Source: JASTVH01 sp042862465 (GTDB lineage Bacteria > Pseudomonadota > Gammaproteobacteria > Pseudomonadales > Oleiphilaceae). Taken from it: a DNA stretch of 64,000 nucleotides. Under the pieces are notes generated by a model. It was given only the letters and a program-made list of their open reading frames with translations, did no database searches and was not told where the DNA came from. The stretch lies in the NCBI GenBank assembly GCA_042862465.1, contig JASTVH010000008.1, positions 62,001 to 126,000 on the forward strand. The letters run 5' to 3'. Below, piece by piece: positions 33,140-41,103 of the stretch. Each line of letters begins with the position of its first letter. Within the stretch, counting starts at the first letter, position 1. A program made the translations under genes and the position numbers.

Positions 33140-34297
33140 ATGCCTCGTCATCCATCACAAAAGCTTCCGGCCTACCGGGTCTTTTTTCCGGCCGCAGCCG
33201 CCCATGCCGCTGTCGCCGTACCCGTATCGGTCGCGGGCGCCAGCGGCGTGCTGGCTATTCCCGCTGGCCTTGTGGGGCCGGGGCATGCGCACGAGATGCT
33301 GTTTGGTTTCGCTCTGGCACTCGTGGCCGGTTACACCCTGGGGCCGGAGCGGCCGGGCAGGGTCTGGGGGCTGTTCGTGTTGTGGCTCGTGGCCCGTCTG
33401 GCATACACCCTGGCGCCGCAAAGCGTGCCGGGCATGCTGTTGAGCCCCGTCTTCGCCCTGGTCTTGGCCTGGTGGGTGGTTCCGCGTTTTCTGGTTGCCA
33501 AAAAGTGGCGCAACCGGATGATCAGTCCCCTGATTCTGGTTCTGTGTCTGCTCCCGGCGGTTTGGCTCGGGCTGTCTCTGGCCGGGCGGGGGATGGCGCG
33601 GGCCGACCTTTTGCTCGTGGGCATCGTTCTGCTGGCCCTGCTGATGGCTTTTATGGGTGGGCGCGTGCTGGCTCCCGCGGTTGCCGGAGCTTTTTACAAG
33701 CGCGGTCACGAACTGGAGGCACGGGTCCAGCCGACACTCGAAGCGGGCTTTATCGTGGCCTTGCCTTTGGCGGCCCTGCTATTGATATTCGGGCCCGCCC
33801 GTCCGGTAGCGGGTGGTGTTCTGGTGTTGGCTTCCGTCTTAATCGCGCTTCGGCTGGTGCGCTGGCGGTTATGGCAGTGCACCGAGCGTCCCGATCTGCT
33901 TGGACTCGGGTTGGGCTATGCCTGGCTGTCTCTTGGCCTGGCGGCGCTGGGAGTGGCCCTCATTGCATCCGTACGCGCGGTTCCGTTCCTGCATCTGATC
34001 ACGGTCGGCGCCCTGGGCAGCCTTTCCACCGGCATCATGGCCCGTCTGCACAATCAGCGACTGTACCGTCGTCCGCCATCCACGGTCATGGTCGCGCTGC
34101 CCCTGGCAATGATTGCCGTCGCCACCGTGGCGCGGGTTTCCGCCGGGCTCTATGTCTCCATCTTTATCCCGGCGCTGTGGCTGGCTGCTGTTTCCTGGGC
34201 GGTCGCCTACGGCGTTCTTTTCGTTTTTCTTTTGCAGCGCCCCGGCGCTCAATCCTCAACCCCTAGCGTTCAACAAACCGGAGGTGTAAAGCCATGA
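33140..34297 (+). CDS. nnrS: NnrS family protein (NO-response membrane protein)
   Basis: 385-residue haem/copper membrane protein with about twelve helices. The PGHAHEMLFGFALALVAGY segment (around residue 45) and the HLITVGALGSLSTGIMAR region (around residue 288) hold the conserved His residues. NnrS protects cells from NO by limiting damage to iron-sulphur proteins. ATG at 33140 was preferred to 33119 because GAGAGCTCGC precedes it. The end overlaps ytfE (ATGA), so the genes are translationally coupled. Controlled by the NsrR box directly upstream. Confidence 0.9.
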   Translation: MPRHPSQKLPAYRVFFPAAAAHAAVAVPVSVAGASGVLAIPAGLVGPGHAHEMLFGFALALVAGYTLGPERPGRVWGLFVLWLVARLAYTLAPQSVPGMLLSPVFALVLAWWVVPRFLVAKKWRNRMISPLILVLCLLPAVWLGLSLAGRGMARADLLLVGIVLLALLMAFMGGRVLAPAVAGAFYKRGHELEARVQPTLEAGFIVALPLAALLLIFGPARPVAGGVLVLASVLIALRLVRWRLWQCTERPDLLGLGLGYAWLSLGLAALGVALIASVRAVPFLHLITVGALGSLSTGIMARLHNQRLYRRPPSTVMVALPLAMIAVATVARVSAGLYVSIFIPALWLAAVSWAVAYGVLFVFLLQRPGAQSSTPSVQQTGGVKP

Positions 34298-34977
34298 CCC
34301 TACTGGACCAATCCATGGGCAACCTCGCTCGGGACATTCCCGGTGCCACCGCGGTGTTTCACCGCTTCAAGCTCGACTTTTGCTGCGGGGGCGCCCGATC
34401 GCTGCGCTCCGCTGCCGAAGAAAAGGGGCTCAATACCGAAATTCTCCTGGCGGCCCTTGAGCGTCTGCAGGAGCGCGGCGAACCGGAAGATGAATGGGCG
34501 GGCGCGTCGGTGGAGACCCTGATCGAGCATATTCTGACCCGCTATCACGATGTCCATCGTGAACAGCTGCCGGAACTGATCCGCCTGGCCAAACGTGTGG
34601 AGCGGGTCCACGGCGGTAACCCGGAGTGTCCAGCCGGACTGGCGGCGCATCTTGAAACCATGGCCGAGGAACTGGAGCAGCACATGGCGAAGGAGGAGCA
34701 GATCCTCTTCCCCATGATCAATCGCGGTGTCGGCGGCATGGCGGTGCATCCGATCCGGGTCATGCGCACCGAGCATGATGATCACGGCAAGGCCCTGGAG
34801 CGTTTGGATCAACTGACCGGTCACTACAGGCTGCCGGAAGGGGCCTGCAACACCTGGCAGGCGCTGTATCGCGGCCTGCAAAGCCTGCGCAACGACCTGA
34901 TGGACCATATCCATCTGGAGAACAACGTCCTGTTCACGCAAATCGATGGTCAGCTGGGAGGGGCACAGCATGGGTGA
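34294..34977 (+). CDS. ytfE: RIC (YtfE/ScdA) iron-sulphur cluster repair protein
   Basis: 227-residue di-iron protein. The N-terminal ScdA domain has the CCGG motif in KLDFCCGGARSL; the C-terminal hemerythrin part carries the di-iron ligands in HDVHREQLPEL, HMAKEEQILFP and HPIRVMRTEHDDHG. It repairs clusters damaged by NO or oxidants. It shares ATGA with nnrS and overlaps the NO-reductase gene by 8 bases, forming a tight NsrR-controlled unit. GGAGGTGTAAAGCC precedes the ATG. Confidence 0.93.
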   Translation: MTLLDQSMGNLARDIPGATAVFHRFKLDFCCGGARSLRSAAEEKGLNTEILLAALERLQERGEPEDEWAGASVETLIEHILTRYHDVHREQLPELIRLAKRVERVHGGNPECPAGLAAHLETMAEELEQHMAKEEQILFPMINRGVGGMAVHPIRVMRTEHDDHGKALERLDQLTGHYRLPEGACNTWQALYRGLQSLRNDLMDHIHLENNVLFTQIDGQLGGAQHG

Positions 34978-37255
34978 ATACAAGCGTTTATGGTGGACAC
35001 TGATCGCCGTGGTGGCGATCACCTTCTGCCTGCTGGGCTACTTCGGCTCGGAGGTCTATCGCAAGGCACCGCCGATTCCCGATCGCGTGGTGACGGAAAA
35101 CGGCAAGTTGCTGACCACGGAGGAGGGCATTCTGGACGGTCAGACAGCATGGCAGTCTGTCGGTGGCATGCAGCTGGGTTCTGTTTGGGGGCACGGCTCC
35201 TATCAGGCGCCCGACTGGACCGCTGACTGGTTGCACCGCGAACTGACCGCCTGGCTGGAGCTGGCGGCGCAGGACCGTTACGGCGAGAGCTATGACAACC
35301 TGGGCCGTGCCGAGCAGCAGATGTTGCAGGCGCAGTTGACCGAGGCCTACCGCAGCAATGATGTGGTGCAGCAGAATGGCGTCGAGACACTGGTGGTGTC
35401 AGAACGCCGGGCCGAGGCCATGGCGCAGACCGCGGACTATTACCGGCGTCTGTTCGGCGGCGATCCGGCACTCACCGAGCGCCGTGAAAACTATGCCATG
35501 AAGGAAGTGACCCTGCCGGACCCGCAGCGCCGCAAGCAGCTCACGGACTTCTTCTTCTGGACCGCCTGGGCCGCCGCCACCGAGCGCGAGCCGGGTGGTG
35601 CGACCTATACCAACAACTGGCCCCACGAGCCGCTCATCGACAACCAGCCGACCGCGGAAAACATCGTCTGGTCCATTGCCAGTGTGGCCCTGCTGATTGC
35701 CGGTGTGGGTGGTCTGGTCTGGGGTTGGGCTTTCCTGCGCAAGGAAGACGAGCACGAGCCGGAGGCGCCGGTCAAGGATCCGCTCACCAGTTTTGCCCTG
35801 ACCCCGTCGCAAAAGGCGTTGGGCAAGTACCTGCTGCTGGTGGTCGGGCTGTTTACCTTCCAGGTCTTCCTGGGCGGTTTGACGGCGCACTACACGGTGG
35901 AAGGGCAGAGCTTCTACGGCATTGAGCTGTCCGAGTGGTTCCCTTATTCCCTGGTGCGCACCTGGCATATCCAGTCGGCCCTGTTCTGGATCGCCACCGG
36001 CTTCCTGGCCGCGGGCCTGTTCCTGGCGCCGATCATCAACGGCGGCAAGGATCCCAAGTATCAGAAACTGGGCGTGGATGCGCTGTTCTGGGCCCTCGTG
36101 GTCGTGGTCGTCGGTTCCTTCACCGGCAACTATCTGGCCATTGCCCAGATCATGCCGCCGGAGCTCAACTTCTGGCTGGGTCATCAAGGTTACGAGTTCG
36201 TGGACCTGGGCCGCATCTGGCAGATCGGCAAGTTCCTGGGCATCGTGTTCTGGCTGTTCCTGATGATGCGCGGTATCCACAACGCCCTGCGTCAACCGGG
36301 CGACAAGAACCTGCTGGCCCTGCTGACCGCCTCGGTGGTAGCCATCGGCCTGTTCTACGGCGCCGGCTTCTTCTATGGCGAGCGGACCAACCTGTCGGTT
36401 ATGGAATACTGGCGCTGGTGGATCGTCCACCTGTGGGTGGAAGGGTTCTTCGAGGTGTTCGCCACCACGGCTCTGGCCTTCATCTTCTGCAGCATGGGAC
36501 TGGTTTCCCGCACCGTGGCGACCTCCGCGAGTCTGGTGTCGGCGTCCCTGTTCATGCTTGGTGGCGTACCCGGGACCTTCCACCACCTGTACTTTGCCGG
36601 CACCACCACCCCGGTGATGGCGGTCGGGGCCACATTCAGTGCTCTGGAAGTGGTGCCGCTGGTGGTACTGGGCTATGAGGCCTGGGAGAACTGGCGCCTG
36701 AAGGACCGCGCCCCCTGGATGGACAATGTGCGCTGGCCGCTCATGTTCTTCGTGGCGGTGGCATTCTGGAACATGCTCGGGGCCGGTGTCTTCGGCTTCA
36801 TGATCAATCCGCCGATTTCGCTGTACTACGTACAGGGGCTGAACACTACGCCGACTCATGCCCACGCAGCGCTGTTCGGGGTGTATGGATTCCTCGCCCT
36901 GGGCTTTACCCTGCTGATATTGCGGTATATCCGCCCGGGGCTGAAGTTCGACGAGAAGCTGATGAAGACCGGCTTCTGGTGGCTCAATGGCGGACTGGTG
37001 CTGATGCTCGCCACCAGCCTGTTGCCGGTCGGCCTGATCCAGTTCGTCGCCAGCGCCTCGGAAGGGATGTGGTATGCCCGCAGCGAGGCGGTGATGCAGT
37101 CCGGCATTCTGGTGACCCTGCGTTGGGTGCGGACCTTCGGTGATGTGGTCTTCATCGTCGGCGCTCTGGCAGTGACCTGGCAGGTGGTCAAGGGCGTGCT
37201 GGCTCCGTCCTTTGTTCCGCAGGCCGGCACCGCGGCCGAGCCTCAGGCTGATTAA
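34970..37255 (+). CDS. norB: quinol-type nitric oxide reductase (qNor)
   Basis: 761-residue membrane enzyme of the single-subunit NorB/NorZ type, which takes electrons from quinol. The N-terminal soluble domain (VGGMQLGSVWGHGSYQAPDWTADWLHRE) and twelve-helix core with LWVEGFFEVFATTALAF, GVPGTFHHLYFAG and THAHAALFGVYGF (haem and Fe_B histidines) are visible. It reduces NO to N2O at the inner membrane. GGGAGGGGCACAGC precedes the ATG at 34970, preferred to 34946. It is the third gene of the NsrR unit. A perfect hairpin follows. Confidence 0.95.
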   Translation: MGEYKRLWWTLIAVVAITFCLLGYFGSEVYRKAPPIPDRVVTENGKLLTTEEGILDGQTAWQSVGGMQLGSVWGHGSYQAPDWTADWLHRELTAWLELAAQDRYGESYDNLGRAEQQMLQAQLTEAYRSNDVVQQNGVETLVVSERRAEAMAQTADYYRRLFGGDPALTERRENYAMKEVTLPDPQRRKQLTDFFFWTAWAAATEREPGGATYTNNWPHEPLIDNQPTAENIVWSIASVALLIAGVGGLVWGWAFLRKEDEHEPEAPVKDPLTSFALTPSQKALGKYLLLVVGLFTFQVFLGGLTAHYTVEGQSFYGIELSEWFPYSLVRTWHIQSALFWIATGFLAAGLFLAPIINGGKDPKYQKLGVDALFWALVVVVVGSFTGNYLAIAQIMPPELNFWLGHQGYEFVDLGRIWQIGKFLGIVFWLFLMMRGIHNALRQPGDKNLLALLTASVVAIGLFYGAGFFYGERTNLSVMEYWRWWIVHLWVEGFFEVFATTALAFIFCSMGLVSRTVATSASLVSASLFMLGGVPGTFHHLYFAGTTTPVMAVGATFSALEVVPLVVLGYEAWENWRLKDRAPWMDNVRWPLMFFVAVAFWNMLGAGVFGFMINPPISLYYVQGLNTTPTHAHAALFGVYGFLALGFTLLILRYIRPGLKFDEKLMKTGFWWLNGGLVLMLATSLLPVGLIQFVASASEGMWYARSEAVMQSGILVTLRWVRTFGDVVFIVGALAVTWQVVKGVLAPSFVPQAGTAAEPQAD

Positions 37256-37266
37256 TACTTGGAGGA

Positions 37267-37295
37267 GAGCGGCACGGAAACCATCCGTGCCGCTC
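37267..37295 (+). terminator. hairpin after norB
   Basis: Perfect 12-base stem GAGCGGCACGGA / TCCGTGCCGCTC with an AACCA loop, 11 bases past the norB stop. No T-run follows, so it may stabilise or stop the transcript with Rho. Confidence 0.65.
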
Positions 37296-37584
37296 ATTGC
37301 ACTTATCCCACCGACTATACTTGCCCGCCCAGGTGCCTCCCGCCATGCATGCCAACCTGTATAGTTCGAGTGCCTTTCTGAAGGCGCCTTCAATCAGCCA
37401 GAATGGTTAAACCTGATACATTTGGGAGTTTTGCGTTTCTTTGCCCGGTCGTTTTTCCCTTAGTGATACCTGTGGCAGAGGTGCTGCGAGAGAACAGTGA
37501 GAAAGCAGGGAAAAGGTGAGCAGCTGACCACCTCGAGTCGTCACAGGAGAGTGGCGGTGGATTAAATCCATGAGAGAGGATTTT
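37296..37584. other. intergenic stretch between norB and solute-binding gene
   Basis: 289 bases with no convincing gene or operator. It is moderately AT-rich near 37410-37450 and must hold the promoter of the downstream gene. No FNR, NsrR or LexA match was seen. Confidence 0.5.
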
Positions 37585-38439
37585 ATGGAGACTGAACGGG
37601 CAAGGAATTATCGCGCCCAGGCAGGTGCTGCCTGTACTTTTATTTCACGTTGTCGACTCGTACTGTTTTGCGCGATTTTCATGAGCCCCGGAGTTTTGGG
37701 GCAGACCTATCATGCGGTTGGCGCTTTTTTCCCGCGCATTGCCGAAGCCAGTGAGACGGGCGAGTTGCAGGGAGTGGGCGTCGACCTTGCCCGGCAGATT
37801 GCGACGAAGCTCGGTCACCGACTCGAGATTGATCTCCATCCCTGGGCCCGTGCCCTGCAAATGATTCGAAAAGGGCAGGCGGACCTCCTGATCGGGCCTT
37901 ACTGGACCGAGGAGCGGGAATTCTTCATGGATTTCAGTCAGGCGCCTTTCTATACGGATCAGATTCTGCTTTACGTGCAAAGAGGAGCGCCAATCGAGTG
38001 GCAGGGTGATCTTTCCGTGCTGGTTGGAAGAGCGGTAAGCGTGACCCGGGGGTGGACCTATGGCACCGACTTTGAGCGCATCCGGTCCCGCCTGAAACTG
38101 AAGCAGGTTAACAACCTTTGCTACGGTTTTCGTCAGCTGCAACATGGCTGGGTCGATGTGGTGCCAGCAATGGTCCGCAATGCCCGCCTGTGCATTGACG
38201 AGCTTGAGCTGAAGAATGAGGTGGTGGGACTGCAGCCGGCGGTAGAGGCCACCCAGGGCTACTTTGGGTTCGCCCGCAAGCCGTCCCTGAAAGTATTCAG
38301 GCAGCGCTTCGAACAGGAGCTCATGCGGTTGTTCAAAAACGGTACGGTCGCCCGCATCAACCATCATTACGGCCTGTCCTATGACAGGGAGGTCGCCACC
38401 TCGAACCGATCCAACGGCGCCGGCGCTGTTCACCCCTGA
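37585..38439 (+). CDS. solute-binding protein, family 3 (transport sensor)
   Basis: 284-residue putative periplasmic protein: a hydrophobic signal (LVLFCAIFMSPGVLG) followed by a family 3 binding fold (GVGVDLARQIATKLGHRLEI, QADLLIGPYWTEER, NGTVARINHHYGL). Related domains often bind amino acids, yet no permease genes are adjacent; in the neighbourhood of moaD/moaA it could be a sensor. The start at 37585 has GAGAGGA close by; another ATG lies at 37570. Ligand unknown. Confidence 0.7.
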   Translation: METERARNYRAQAGAACTFISRCRLVLFCAIFMSPGVLGQTYHAVGAFFPRIAEASETGELQGVGVDLARQIATKLGHRLEIDLHPWARALQMIRKGQADLLIGPYWTEEREFFMDFSQAPFYTDQILLYVQRGAPIEWQGDLSVLVGRAVSVTRGWTYGTDFERIRSRLKLKQVNNLCYGFRQLQHGWVDVVPAMVRNARLCIDELELKNEVVGLQPAVEATQGYFGFARKPSLKVFRQRFEQELMRLFKNGTVARINHHYGLSYDREVATSNRSNGAGAVHP

Positions 38440-38584
38440 AGTCCTCTCCCGCTTCTGTAGGACTGGCACGGGCAAACTCACTTTGGTGGGCTTTCCACCT
38501 ACCCCCGATTTACACCATAAGAGGTATCGGCCCTGCGCACGCGCTTTGCGACAATTGACCCAGTCAACAAGCAAAGGTGTCTTC

Positions 38585-38845
38585 GTGTCCCAGTCCACTA
38601 TCCGAATCAGACTCTTCGCCCGCCTGCGGGAAGCCGCCGGTCGGGAAGGTTTCGACATCACCGTGCCGGAGCAGGGGATCGCCGTGGGGGATATGCTCCG
38701 GCATGAGACGACGGCTTCGCTGCTGGGCACTGCGCTTACTGCGAATCCCTGTCTGGTGGCCGTTAATCAGGCGATGGCCCACGCCGGTGACGTGATCCGC
38801 GCAGGCGATGAAGTGGCCCTGTTTCCGCCCGTGACCGGCGGCTAA
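38585..38845 (+). CDS. moaD: molybdopterin synthase small subunit (MoaD)
   Basis: 86-residue ubiquitin-like protein ending in VTGG, the C-terminal Gly-Gly that becomes a thiocarboxylate for molybdopterin synthesis. Segments IRIRLFARLREAAGR and LVAVNQAMAHAGDVIRAGDEVALFPPVTGG match MoaD. The start is GTG at 38585 with AAAGGTGTCTTC before it; an open frame extends back to 38381 but has no ribosome site. It stands 28 bases before moaA. No moaE, moaB or moaC gene is in the window. Confidence 0.88.
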   Translation: MSQSTIRIRLFARLREAAGREGFDITVPEQGIAVGDMLRHETTASLLGTALTANPCLVAVNQAMAHAGDVIRAGDEVALFPPVTGG

Positions 38846-38873
38846 TCAAGAACGAGGCATCAGGGGAGCGCGC

Positions 38874-39863
38874 ATGGATAATCGTCTGGTTGATCGCTTC
38901 GGCCGCGAAATCAATTACGTGCGTCTGTCGGTAACAGACCGCTGTGATTTCCGTTGCGTTTACTGCATGGCCGAGGACATGACTTTTCTGCCTCGCCAGC
39001 AGGTGCTGACGCTGGAAGAGATTGCCCGTATCGCGCACACCTTTGTCGACCTGGGGACGCAGAAAATCCGCCTGACCGGCGGCGAGCCGCTGGTTCGCAA
39101 GGATATTCTGGATCTGGTTCGCGACATCGGCCGTATGGGCCTGCGTGATTTCACCCTGACCACTAATGGCAGCCAGCTGACCCGGTTTGCCGAGCCCCTG
39201 CGTCAGGCTGGTATGCATCGCATCAATATCAGCCTCGATTCCCTCGACCCCGACCGTTTCCGGCGCATTACCCGCACCGGCGATCTGGCGCAGGTGCTGG
39301 ATGGCATCGATGCGGCGCGTGCCGCCGGCTTCAACCGCATCAAACTCAATACCGTCATCATGAAAGGGCGCAACGATGATGAAGTGCCCGAGCTGGTCGA
39401 GTTTGCACGCCGCAAGGGCATTGACATCAGCTTCATCGAAGAAATGCCCCTGGGGCATATTACCGAACACGATCGGGGTGAAGCCTTCTGTTCCAGTGAT
39501 GAGGTGCGTGCGATCATCCGTGAACACCACGAGCTGGTCCCGGCAACCGCGAGCACCGGCGGCCCGTCCCGCTATTACCGTATGCCGGGCAGTGACGTCC
39601 GGGTGGGTTTCATCTCTCCGCATTCCCACAACTTCTGCAGTACCTGCAATCGCGTCAGGGTCACGGTGGAAGGCCGTTTGCTGCTGTGCCTGGGCAACGA
39701 GCATTCAGTGGATTTGCGCCGGATTCTGCGGGGAAACCCGGTGGATGACGGCAAGTTGAAAGAGGCCATTGTGAAGGCCATGGATCTGAAGCCCGAGCGG
39801 CATCACTTCTCGCATGAGGGGGATGTGCAGGTGGTCCGGTTCATGAACATGACCGGCGGCTGA
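38874..39863 (+). CDS. moaA: GTP 3',8-cyclase (MoaA)
   Basis: 329-residue radical SAM enzyme. N-terminal cluster CDFRCVYC is at about residues 24-31; the second C-terminal cluster has CSTCNRV and a further Cys in LLLCLG. It ends NMTGG, the Gly-Gly tail needed for activity. It turns GTP into the first molybdopterin intermediate. GGGAGCGCGC precedes the ATG. Paired with moaD; other moa genes would be elsewhere. Confidence 0.95.
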   Translation: MDNRLVDRFGREINYVRLSVTDRCDFRCVYCMAEDMTFLPRQQVLTLEEIARIAHTFVDLGTQKIRLTGGEPLVRKDILDLVRDIGRMGLRDFTLTTNGSQLTRFAEPLRQAGMHRINISLDSLDPDRFRRITRTGDLAQVLDGIDAARAAGFNRIKLNTVIMKGRNDDEVPELVEFARRKGIDISFIEEMPLGHITEHDRGEAFCSSDEVRAIIREHHELVPATASTGGPSRYYRMPGSDVRVGFISPHSHNFCSTCNRVRVTVEGRLLLCLGNEHSVDLRRILRGNPVDDGKLKEAIVKAMDLKPERHHFSHEGDVQVVRFMNMTGG

Positions 39864-40083
39864 GAATACCTTCTCTAAACAAACGGTATATTGTCCCGGC
39901 CGGCCCGGTTCGTTAACCTCTTCAGATAGGCAGGGCAAGGAGCAGCCCGACTGCCTGGCAACAGGGAAGAGAGTCGTCTTTTGATCTCCCCTCCCTCTCG
40001 GCTGACTGAAGTCGAGGGCGTGATATTCACTTGTCGTTATCGACTTCGCTGTGCCTTGTAGCTCCTGCAATCGAGAGGGCTTT

Positions 40084-40677
40084 ATGGCGAGCGGTGGCAA
40101 ATTATCGGAATGGCCCCTGATCGATCCTGACCGTCTACCCGCCGATTACCTGCATCTGGGGGAAAGCGTTGACGAAGTCCAGGGTGGTTTGACGTGGCAT
40201 TTCCTGTTCGCCCACGATCATTTGCTGATCGTGGGCAAAGAATGGTTTCGCCCGGATGTGACCCTGCCAGGGCGTTGGGTGTTGAGCCAATACGAATACC
40301 CGATCGAATGTGTGCCCTGGTTTATCAGCATCGTCCGACGTTCGCGGTTACCGGCCGATGACGTCCGCGCGCTGCCCCGGGGGCGTATGATGATCTGGGG
40401 CCATGCCCAGGGCGAGCGCCTGGAGGTCACCCGGGGATCGGCCTATGGCGGCCCGCATGTGCCCGGTTTTTCCCTCGACAATCTCAGCCGCTACGAGCAC
40501 AGCTCCATGGGGGTATCAGAACACTGCCAGATCTTCGAGATGGGGGATCCCTGGCTGTTCGAGGGGGGCCTGTTGGCGCTGCTTGAATCGATTGCGCAAC
40601 GTTATGGTTCGGGCGGATTGCCGGGAGAGCAGCCCTATACCAACCGGGCAGAGGCACGGGCGCCACTCAAATACTGA
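40084..40677 (+). CDS. uncharacterised protein
   Basis: 197-residue protein with no signal peptide or membrane helix. It is rich in Trp, Tyr and His (WFISIVRRSRLP, MMIWGHAQGERL) and has several short strands, so a beta fold is likely. CGAGAGGGCTTT precedes the ATG at 40084; an earlier GTG in the same frame at 40051 has no such site. No family recognised. It stands alone between moaA and the convergent yebG. Function unknown. Confidence 0.6.
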   Translation: MASGGKLSEWPLIDPDRLPADYLHLGESVDEVQGGLTWHFLFAHDHLLIVGKEWFRPDVTLPGRWVLSQYEYPIECVPWFISIVRRSRLPADDVRALPRGRMMIWGHAQGERLEVTRGSAYGGPHVPGFSLDNLSRYEHSSMGVSEHCQIFEMGDPWLFEGGLLALLESIAQRYGSGGLPGEQPYTNRAEARAPLKY

Positions 40678-40726
40678 CGGGGCTGCCCGTTGCACGCCCT
40701 CAGGATGCCTCGCCGTAATCACCCTG

Positions 40727-41014
40727 CTATTCCGAGTCCGCTTTCTCCATCACCTCGTTCAAAAGGTGAGGCTTCTTTAGGGCCTTTTGAAACAAATCCC
40801 GTTCCTCGGCAATCGCCAGACCACACTGCTCGGCCAGTTCCTCCGAAAGCCCCTCCACCCGGTTCTGCAGGAAGAGCATGATCTGCTCCGACAGTTCCAG
40901 CATCCTGTCCCGTGCGTCCGCTTCGGCTTTGGAGGCGAAAAGCAGTTTGTCCGGGTTTTTGAGGGCCACGTCCAGTCCATCCTTATCCGAGAAATAGAGC
41001 GTTTGTACCGCCAT
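40727..41014 (-). CDS. yebG: YebG family SOS-inducible protein
   Basis: 95-residue protein starting MAVQTLYFSDKDGLD, matching YebG in its N-terminal strand, the central FASKAEADARDRMLELSE and the helical rest. E. coli YebG is induced by DNA damage and of unknown activity. AAGGAGACGCTGT precedes the ATG at 41014. A LexA box lies 39 bases upstream, so SOS control is likely. Confidence 0.88.
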   Translation of the reverse strand: MAVQTLYFSDKDGLDVALKNPDKLLFASKAEADARDRMLELSEQIMLFLQNRVEGLSEELAEQCGLAIAEERDLFQKALKKPHLLNEVMEKADSE

Positions 41015-41052
41015 ACAGCGTCTCCTTCGAAATGCGCGTGCACGCAGACTAA

Positions 41053-41072
41053 TACTGTTTAAATGTACAGTC
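41053..41072 (-). promoter_or_regulatory. LexA (SOS) box for yebG
   Basis: TACTGTTTAAATGTACAGTC fits the CTGT-N8-ACAG LexA consensus closely. It lies 39 bases before the yebG ATG, within the expected promoter. Confidence 0.88.
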
Positions 41073-41103
41073 AACTGGCGTGCGTCGACTGGCCCGGGTT
41101 CTA

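Noticed and set aside
33028..34266. 412-codon frame overlapping nnrS
   Set aside because: The product is Gly/Arg-rich with no family signs, while the other frame gives a clear NnrS with operator and ribosome site.
35399..37393. 664-codon open frame on the minus strand across norB
   Set aside because: It mirrors a strongly supported qNor gene; GC-rich codon bias leaves long open antisense frames, and the translation has no recognisable domain.
39864..40083. riboswitch between moaA and the next gene
   Set aside because: No molybdenum-cofactor, cyclic di-GMP or other known aptamer pattern could be matched by eye.
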